Shown here in pieces: positions 1 through 7,882 of a DNA stretch of 7,882 nt (its first letter is position 1; each line of letters opens with the position of its first letter). The stretch is from Fimbriiglobus sp. GTDB lineage: Bacteria > Planctomycetota > Planctomycetia > Gemmatales > Gemmataceae. The stretch is from assembly GCA_025352585.1 (NCBI GenBank), contig JANXTD010000298.1, forward strand, positions 1 to 7,882, read 5' to 3'. The notes under the pieces were generated by a model. That model ran no database searches. It worked only from the letters and a program-made list of their open reading frames with translations, and was not told where the DNA came from. The translations under genes were made by a program, and so were the position numbers.

Positions 1-107
1 CAGACGAGTTCCTTGCCGAGTTGCAGACGACGGCCCGACGACACGGTACGGGCGACTACTACGACGACTTCACGCTGGCCGTGATTGATAACGACGGACG
101 GCTTTAA
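1..107 (+). CDS. 3' end of an unidentified protein, possibly a PP2C/SpoIIE-type phosphatase
   Basis: An open frame enters from the left edge (first full codon at base 3) and ends at TAA 105-107, giving 34 residues that finish with [16 protein letters not shown]. Codons are mostly G/C-ending like the neighbouring genes, which supports real coding. The DDFTLAVI pattern resembles the last beta strand of PP2C/SpoIIE serine/threonine phosphatases, which commonly end in a DDITLLVV-like stretch; this is a short motif match, so the family is only a suggestion. It does not look like the C terminus of RpoB, the usual upstream neighbour of rpoC. The other two forward frames stop at 82-84 and 86-88. The gene ends 55 bases before the rpoC start and could be co-transcribed with it; nothing in the gap looks like a terminator. 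Confidence 0.55.
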   Translation, partial: DEFLAELQTTARRHGTGDYYDDFTLAVIDNDGRL

Positions 108-146
108 CTTCGGATACGCGACTGCGACGTTTAGACTACACACTTT

Positions 147-151
147 AGGGG
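147..151 (+). promoter_or_regulatory. Ribosome binding site of rpoC
   Basis: AGGGG lies 11 bases before the ATG at 163. It favours this ATG over the in-frame TTG at 85, which would overlap the upstream gene and add 26 residues unlike any RpoC N terminus. Confidence 0.6.
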
Positions 152-162
152 ACGTTGAATCC

Positions 163-4512
<4,350 letters not shown>

Positions 4513-4553
4513 CAACGTGGCGAGCGATGACCCCGGCGGTCGGCGGCTTTCGG

Positions 4554-4574
4554 CCCCGGCAGCCGGGGTTTTTT
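4554..4574 (+). terminator. Intrinsic terminator after rpoC
   Basis: CCCCGG (4554-4559) pairs with CCGGGG (4563-4568) around the loop CAG, followed directly by six T's (4569-4574). It begins 41 bases after the rpoC stop and precedes rpsL, so the two genes are probably separate transcription units. A second copy of CCCCGGC at 4531-4537 could also pair with the right arm but would leave a long loop, so the near copy should dominate. Confidence 0.85.
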
Positions 4575-4624
4575 CGGGAAAGTGGCCTGGAAAGTTCGCA
4601 TCTTTCTGCTTGAATACCGTTTCC

Positions 4625-4661
4625 GATGGGGACGGTCCGCGTTGCGGTCCTGGCCCCCATC
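4625..4661 (+). promoter_or_regulatory. Hairpin in the rpsL leader, possible regulatory site
   Basis: GATGGGG (4625-4631) is perfectly complementary to CCCCATC (4655-4661). Inside, CCGC (4637-4640) pairs with GCGG (4644-4647) around GTT. The two stems are separated by an imperfectly paired stretch. The structure is 48 bases before the rpsL start and lacks a T-run, so it is not a typical terminator. If transcription starts between 4575 and 4625 it would be in the 5' leader of the rpsL-rpsG mRNA, where ribosomal-protein autoregulation is possible. I could not identify a convincing -35/-10 pair; the relatively AT-richer stretch 4591-4624 is the likeliest promoter position. Function is inferred only. 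Confidence 0.35.
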
Positions 4662-4697
4662 TTCGACACTCCGACGACACGGTTTGCTGGTACAGGT

Positions 4698-4702
4698 AAG
4701 GG
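4698..4702 (+). promoter_or_regulatory. Ribosome binding site of rpsL
   Basis: AAGGG lies 7 bases before ATG 4710. It decides for this start over the in-frame ATG at 4626, which would add 28 residues absent from S12 proteins and would start inside the leader hairpin. Confidence 0.75.
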
Positions 4703-4709
4703 CCGCGTA

Positions 4710-5084
4710 ATGCCGACGATCAATCAACTGGTCAAAACCCCTCGCGTCCCGCAGAAGTCGAAGCCGAAGCACCCCGCCATGCAGGGCTGCCCCCAGCGTC
4801 GCGGCGTCTGCACGGTCGTCAAGACGATGACCCCGAAGAAACCGAACTCGGCCCTCCGCAAGGTGGCCCGCGTCCGGCTCTCGAACGGTATCGAAGTCAC
4901 GGCCTACATCGGCGGCGAAGGCCACAACCTCCAAGAGCACTCGATCGTGCTGGTGCGGGGCGGTAAGGTCCGCGACTTGCCGGGCGTCCGTTACCACATC
5001 GTCCGCGGCGTGCTCGACTGCCAGGGCGTCCCGGACCGCAAGCAAGCCCGCTCGAAGTACGGCACCAAGAAGGAAGGCAAGTAA
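4710..5084 (+). CDS. rpsL: 30S ribosomal protein S12
   Basis: S12 sits at the decoding centre of the small subunit and controls translational accuracy. The protein is 124 residues, the same as E. coli S12, and lines up with it without gaps. Visible hallmarks are INQLV at the N terminus, CPQRRGVC (27-34), [12 protein letters not shown] (41-52), [13 protein letters not shown] (66-78), DLPGVRYH (89-96) and [10 protein letters not shown] near the end. Lys43, contacted by streptomycin, is kept. Asp89, the residue that is methylthiolated in many bacteria, is also kept. Position 88 (Lys87 in mature E. coli numbering) is Arg, encoded by CGC at 4971-4973; Lys-to-Arg here is a known streptomycin-resistance substitution in other bacteria. 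The gene is the first of a tight pair with rpsG, 3 bases downstream, and has its own leader after the rpoC terminator. Confidence 0.98.
   Translation: MPTINQLVKTPRVPQKSKPKHPAMQGCPQRRGVCTVVKTMTPKKPNSALRKVARVRLSNGIEVTAYIGGEGHNLQEHSIVLVRGGKVRDLPGVRYHIVRGVLDCQGVPDRKQARSKYGTKKEGK
5071..5077 (+). promoter_or_regulatory. Ribosome binding site of rpsG inside rpsL
   Basis: AGGAAGG lies within the last codons of rpsL, 10 bases before the rpsG ATG. With only 3 bases between stop and start, translation of the two genes is likely coupled. Confidence 0.7.
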
Positions 5085-5087
5085 GCG

Positions 5088-5564
5088 ATGGGCACCAAGA
5101 AGTTCACCGCCAGCAAAGAGACGCTGGCCCCGGATACGCGCTACGGCTCGCTGCTCGCCAGCAAGTTCATCAACTGCCTGATGCACGACGGCAAGAAGGC
5201 GACCGCCACGCGCGTCTTCTACAACGCGATGGACCAGATCAAGAAGCGCATCCCGGACGCCGATCCGATCGAGATTTTCAAGGCCGCCATCGAGAACGTC
5301 AAGCCGTCGCTCGAAGTCCGCAGCCGCCGTGTCGGCGGGGCGAACTACCAGGTGCCGATGCAAGTCCGGCCGACCCGCCAGCAGTCGCTGTCGATCCGCT
5401 GGATCCTCGGGGCGATTCGCGGCAAGACCGGCCGGCCGACTTACATGCGACTCGCCGACGAGCTGATGGCCGCCGCCCGCCGCGAGGGCGAGGCGATGGC
5501 CAAGCGCGAGCAGACGATCAAGATGGCCGACGCCAACAAGGCGTTCAGCCACTTCGCCTGGTGA
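5088..5564 (+). CDS. rpsG: 30S ribosomal protein S7
   Basis: S7 is a primary binder of the 16S rRNA 3' major domain; it starts assembly of the 30S head and lines the E site. The protein is 158 residues, within the usual 155-180. Hallmarks are KFINCLMHDGKK (26-37), the rRNA-binding stretch LEVRSRRVGGANYQVP (75-90), QVRPTRQQSL, then IRWI (103-106) and the end MADANKAFSHFAW. The N terminus (MGTKKFTASKE) lacks the Arg-rich MPRRR start common in S7, a mild divergence in a variable part. It starts 3 bases after rpsL. The long rpsL-rpsG spacer that binds S7 for feedback control in E. coli is therefore absent, and any such control would need another site. A terminator-like structure follows. Confidence 0.98.
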   Translation: MGTKKFTASKETLAPDTRYGSLLASKFINCLMHDGKKATATRVFYNAMDQIKKRIPDADPIEIFKAAIENVKPSLEVRSRRVGGANYQVPMQVRPTRQQSLSIRWILGAIRGKTGRPTYMRLADELMAAARREGEAMAKREQTIKMADANKAFSHFAW

Positions 5565-5576
5565 CATTGTGACCGC

Positions 5577-5597
5577 CGTCAGCTACCAGCTATCAGC
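5577..5597 (-). repeat. Three GCTGNNN heptamers, minus strand
   Basis: Read on the minus strand these bases are exactly three consecutive 7-mers: GCTGATA, GCTGGTA and GCTGACG. Two of the three also occur on the plus strand in the same gap (GCTGGTA at 5613-5619, GCTGACG at 5664-5677). It looks like a degenerate heptameric short tandem repeat. Confidence 0.7.
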
Positions 5598-5627
5598 CCC
5601 GGAATCCCGGACGCTGGTAGCTGTTTT
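5580..5627 (+). terminator. Inverted repeat after rpsG, probable terminator
   Basis: CAGCTACCAGC (5580-5590) and GCTGGTAGCTG (5613-5623) form a perfect 11-bp stem. The 22-base loop can form an inner CCGG/CCGG stem (5599-5602 with 5607-5610) around AATC. TTTT follows at 5624-5627. It begins 15 bases after the rpsG stop, as expected for an intrinsic terminator of rpsL-rpsG; the short T-run leaves room for read-through into the next gene. The left arm lies inside the minus-strand heptamers and the right arm is a plus-strand heptamer pair. Confidence 0.65.
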
Positions 5628-5663
5628 CGTTCCTACACTGCCTACACCACACCTTTTGTCTTT

Positions 5664-5686
5664 GCTGACGGCTGACGGCTGACAGC
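5664..5686 (+). repeat. Tandem GCTGACR heptamers just before the EF-G gene
   Basis: The run is GCTGACG, GCTGACG, GCTGACA and then GC, that is, three perfect-frame 7-mers plus a partial unit. It ends 16 bases before the EF-G start codon. GCTGACGGC (5664-5672) is perfectly complementary to GCCGTCAGC (5575-5583), so these units could compete with the right arm of the rpsG terminator for the same left arm. Confidence 0.75.
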
Positions 5687-5702
5687 GGAACGCGAGTCCA
5701 TC

Positions 5703-7820
5703 ATGGCCAAGACATCCGGTACCGACCTGTCGCTGATTCGCAACCTGGGTGTGATCGCGCACATCGACGCGGGCAAGACGACGACCACCGAACACCTGCT
5801 GTTTTACGCCGGGGCCAAGCACAAGCTCGGCGGCGTCGATGAGGGCACGACCGACACCGACTACGACCCCGAAGAGCAAGAGCGCGGCATCACGATCTAC
5901 TCGGCCTGCGTGCCGTTCTCGTGGCGCGGCTACACCGTCAACCTCATCGACACCCCCGGCCACGTCGATTTCACCGCCGAGGTCGAGCGGAGTCTCCGGG
6001 TGCTGGACGGCGCCGTCTGCGTGTTCGACGCGCAGAAGGGCGTCGAGGCGCAGTCGGAAACGGTCTGGCGGCAGGCCAACAAGTACGGCGTGCCGCGACT
6101 GGTGTTCGTCAACAAGATGGACGTGGTCGGGGCCAACTTCGCCCAGGCGTTGAGGAGCATTCACGACCGGCTCACGCCCGACTTCGACACCCAGGGCCGG
6201 CCGGTGCCGGTCGTCGTGCCCATCGGCAGCGGCTCGCCGGGCGACAGCGGCACGCCGTTTCGCGGTGTGATCGACCTGATCGAAATGAAGGCGATGTTTT
6301 TCTCGCCCGACGACTACGGCAAGACGGTGACTGTCGAAGAGATCCCCGAGGAGTGCCTAGCCGACGCCAAGAAGGCCCGCGAGCAACTCTTCGACGTGCT
6401 CACGCAGTTCGACGACGGCGACGCCATCACGAGTCTGGTCCTCGAAGGCCAAGACCCGCCGGTCGAGGTCGTGCGGCAACTGGTTCGCACCCTGACTTTG
6501 AAGCGGACGATTTACCCGGTGCTGTGCGGCAGTGGCCGCGAACACGTCGGCGTGCAGCCGCTGCTCGACGCGGTGACGTACTACCTGCCGTCGCCGCTGG
6601 ACCGGCCGCCGGTGGTGGGCAAGCACCCCAAGACGGGCAAGGAGGAGCAGCGTAAGCCCGACCCGAAGGAGCCGTTCTGCGGGCTGGTGTTCAAGGCGTC
6701 GTGGCACCCCAACGGGCACCGATTCTTCATCCGCGTCTATTCGGGGACGTTGAGGCCAAACTTGCGGGCGTTGAACCCTGCTAAGGACGCCAAGGAGAAC
6801 ATGGCGAAGCTGTACCACGTCCACGCCGACCCCAACCGCGGCCTCGAGGAGGTCGAGTCGGCCCCGGCGGGGGACATCGTCGCGGTCATCGGCTTGAAGG
6901 AGACTTCGACCGGCGACACCCTGTGCGACACGCTGCACCCGATCGTGCTGGAGACGATCACCTTCGCCGACGCGGTCGTGAGTCAGTCGATCGAGCCGGA
7001 CTCGGGCGCGGACAAGGACAAACTTTTTACCGCGTTGGCGATGTTGCAACTCGAAGACCCGACCTTCAAGGTGCGCGCCGACAAGGACACCGCGCAAACC
7101 TTGATGTCGGGCATGGGCACATTGCACCTGGAAGTGAAGAGGCACCGGCTGGAACGCGACTTCAAGTTGAAGGTGCGGGTCGGTAAGCCGCGGGTGAGCT
7201 ACCGCGAAACCCTCGGCGGCCCGCGCGAGGTGACCGTCGAGGTGACCAACGTCGGCCAGCGCGAGACCTACGCCAAGCTTGGCGTGCAGTTCACGGCGAT
7301 GAAGAGCCTGACGCCAGTGACGGTGACCAACTTCGTCGGCTCGGACGTGTTACCCGTCGCCCTTGCGGCGGCCGCCGAGACGGGGTTGCGGGACGCCTTA
7401 CAGTCAGGCGGGTTCGGCTTCCCGATGATGGACGTGCAGGCCCGCATTGTTTCCGCCGCCTTCGACCCGATCCTCTCGACCGAGGACGGCTTCTTGCGGG
7501 CCGCCGTCGAGGCGTACCGCGAGGCGACCAAGGACAACACGGTGTTGCTCGAACCGATCATGAAGCTGGCGGTGACAACACCCGACGAGTTCTTGGGCAA
7601 CGTCACCGGCGACCTGTCGAAGCGTGGCGGCGTGATCCTGCACACCAACTCGTTGCCCGGCGCGATGAGCGAAGTCGAGGCCAACGTCGCCTTGGCGAAG
7701 CTGTTCGACTACGCCGACCGGGTGCGCAGCCTGAGCCAGGGCCGGGCGTCGAGTACGATGGAGCCGTTCGCCTACGAGCCGGCCCCGAACGAAGTCGTCC
7801 GCCAACTGCTCGGCGACTAA
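5703..7820 (+). CDS. fusA: Elongation factor G family GTPase, divergent paralog
   Basis: EF-G drives tRNA-mRNA translocation and, with RRF, ribosome recycling. The protein is 705 residues, the usual EF-G length. The GTPase domain is intact: G1 AHIDAGKTT (19-27), G2 with RGIT (61-64), G3 DTPGH (83-87, catalytic His87), G4 NKMD (137-140) and G5 CGSG (275-278). Domain II follows (about 309-400), then domain III with GMGTLHLE where GMGELHLD is common. Domain IV starts near 497 and is unusual: the QSGGRGQYG motif is replaced by GQRETYAKLG (518-527). At the domain tip the usual YHDVDSSE becomes FDPILSTE (587-594), so the conserved tip His (E. coli His583) aligns with Asp588. Switch I reads TDYDPEEQERG rather than MDWMEQEQERG. 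It is probably one of the extra EF-G subfamilies known in planctomycetes and spirochaetes (spdEFG type), possibly specialised for recycling; that role is inferred. The position after rpsG is the normal fusA site. No strong Shine-Dalgarno sequence is visible before the ATG. The domain order does not fit RF3, and the sequence is unlike TetM. Confidence 0.92.
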   Translation: MAKTSGTDLSLIRNLGVIAHIDAGKTTTTEHLLFYAGAKHKLGGVDEGTTDTDYDPEEQERGITIYSACVPFSWRGYTVNLIDTPGHVDFTAEVERSLRVLDGAVCVFDAQKGVEAQSETVWRQANKYGVPRLVFVNKMDVVGANFAQALRSIHDRLTPDFDTQGRPVPVVVPIGSGSPGDSGTPFRGVIDLIEMKAMFFSPDDYGKTVTVEEIPEECLADAKKAREQLFDVLTQFDDGDAITSLVLEGQDPPVEVVRQLVRTLTLKRTIYPVLCGSGREHVGVQPLLDAVTYYLPSPLDRPPVVGKHPKTGKEEQRKPDPKEPFCGLVFKASWHPNGHRFFIRVYSGTLRPNLRALNPAKDAKENMAKLYHVHADPNRGLEEVESAPAGDIVAVIGLKETSTGDTLCDTLHPIVLETITFADAVVSQSIEPDSGADKDKLFTALAMLQLEDPTFKVRADKDTAQTLMSGMGTLHLEVKRHRLERDFKLKVRVGKPRVSYRETLGGPREVTVEVTNVGQRETYAKLGVQFTAMKSLTPVTVTNFVGSDVLPVALAAAAETGLRDALQSGGFGFPMMDVQARIVSAAFDPILSTEDGFLRAAVEAYREATKDNTVLLEPIMKLAVTTPDEFLGNVTGDLSKRGGVILHTNSLPGAMSEVEANVALAKLFDYADRVRSLSQGRASSTMEPFAYEPAPNEVVRQLLGD

Positions 7821-7829
7821 CCCGAGAGG

Positions 7830-7882
7830 TTACCGCTTGCCCGCGATGGCTTTCTGCACCGCGGTGCCCAGGTCGGCGGGGG
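7830..7882 (-). CDS. 3' end of an unidentified convergent gene
   Basis: On the minus strand an open frame runs from the right edge to TAA (complement of 7830-7832), encoding ...PADLGTAVQKAIAGKR. Fifteen of the 16 whole codons end in G or C, matching the coding style of the window, so I take it as the true end of a gene. It is too short to assign a family. Its stop is 9 bases from the stop of the EF-G gene, with no terminator in between, so the two convergent transcripts probably overlap. Confidence 0.6.
   Translation of the reverse strand, partial: PADLGTAVQKAIAGKR

Noticed and set aside
85..162. TTG start at 85 extending RpoC by 26 residues
   Set aside because: It overlaps the upstream gene, has no good ribosome binding site and adds a sequence unlike RpoC; ATG 163 has AGGGG upstream.
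4591..4640. A sigma70 promoter for rpsL (TTCGCA 4595-4600 or TTGAAT 4610-4615 as -35)
   Set aside because: Neither has an acceptable -10 element at 16-18 bases, so I did not call a promoter although one is expected there.
4671..4683. 13-base match CCGACGACACGGT shared with 35-47, upstream of rpoC and of rpsL
   Set aside because: A 13-base match in about 8 kb of GC-rich DNA is expected by chance, and the first copy lies inside coding sequence.
4626..4709. ATG at 4626 as the start of rpsL
   Set aside because: It would add 28 residues not found in S12; ATG 4710 gives exactly 124 residues and has AAGGG at the right distance.
5577..5686. A CRISPR array or iteron-type origin in the heptamer region
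   Set aside because: Units are 7 bases, directly adjacent and in mixed orientation, with no spacers of regular size and no cas or replication genes nearby.
5703..7820. A tetracycline ribosomal protection protein or RF3 instead of EF-G
   Set aside because: The switch regions, NKMD context, QPLLDAV segment and LLEPIM motif match EF-G, and the gene sits in the fusA position; TetM and RF3 have different switch I and C-terminal sequences.

Overview
The window reads as a GC-rich bacterial chromosome segment carrying core transcription and translation genes, most likely from the Planctomycetes (PVC group), possibly a Gemmata-like lineage. This assignment is an inference. It rests on the RpoC sequence style and its long insert before the C-terminal switch region, a divergent EF-G of the kind seen as an extra paralog in spirochaetes, planctomycetes and deltaproteobacteria, and the broken-up rif/str gene order. 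No 16S or other marker is present to settle it.

Layout, left to right. Bases 1-107 are the last 34 codons of an unidentified + strand gene whose end resembles a PP2C/SpoIIE-type phosphatase; it is not the end of rpoB. After 55 bases comes rpoC (163-4512), complete, with both zinc sites, the catalytic NADFDGDQM, bridge helix, trigger loop and the large trigger-loop insertion. A strong intrinsic terminator (4554-4574) closes it. The leader of rpsL (4575-4709) holds a hairpin. rpsL (4710-5084) and rpsG (5088-5564) are 3 bases apart and surely co-transcribed. The 138-base gap after rpsG contains an 11-bp perfect inverted repeat followed by T's, and is largely built from heptamers of the form GCTGNNN in opposing orientations. 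Then comes an EF-G family gene (5703-7820). Nine bases after its stop, a convergent - strand gene ends (7830-7882, last 16 codons), so tuf does not follow.

Together the window links the RNA polymerase beta' subunit, two 30S proteins and an elongation-factor GTPase, the usual rif/str neighbourhood. Here the cluster is cut into separately terminated units: rpoB is not adjacent on the left, tuf is not adjacent on the right, and terminator-like structures split rpoC | rpsL-rpsG | fusA-like. I see no mobile element, CRISPR array, tRNA or rRNA, and no clear new system. The most interesting points are the non-canonical domain IV of the EF-G, Arg88 in S12 (a position where Lys-to-Arg is a known streptomycin-resistance change), and the heptamer-built intergenic region.
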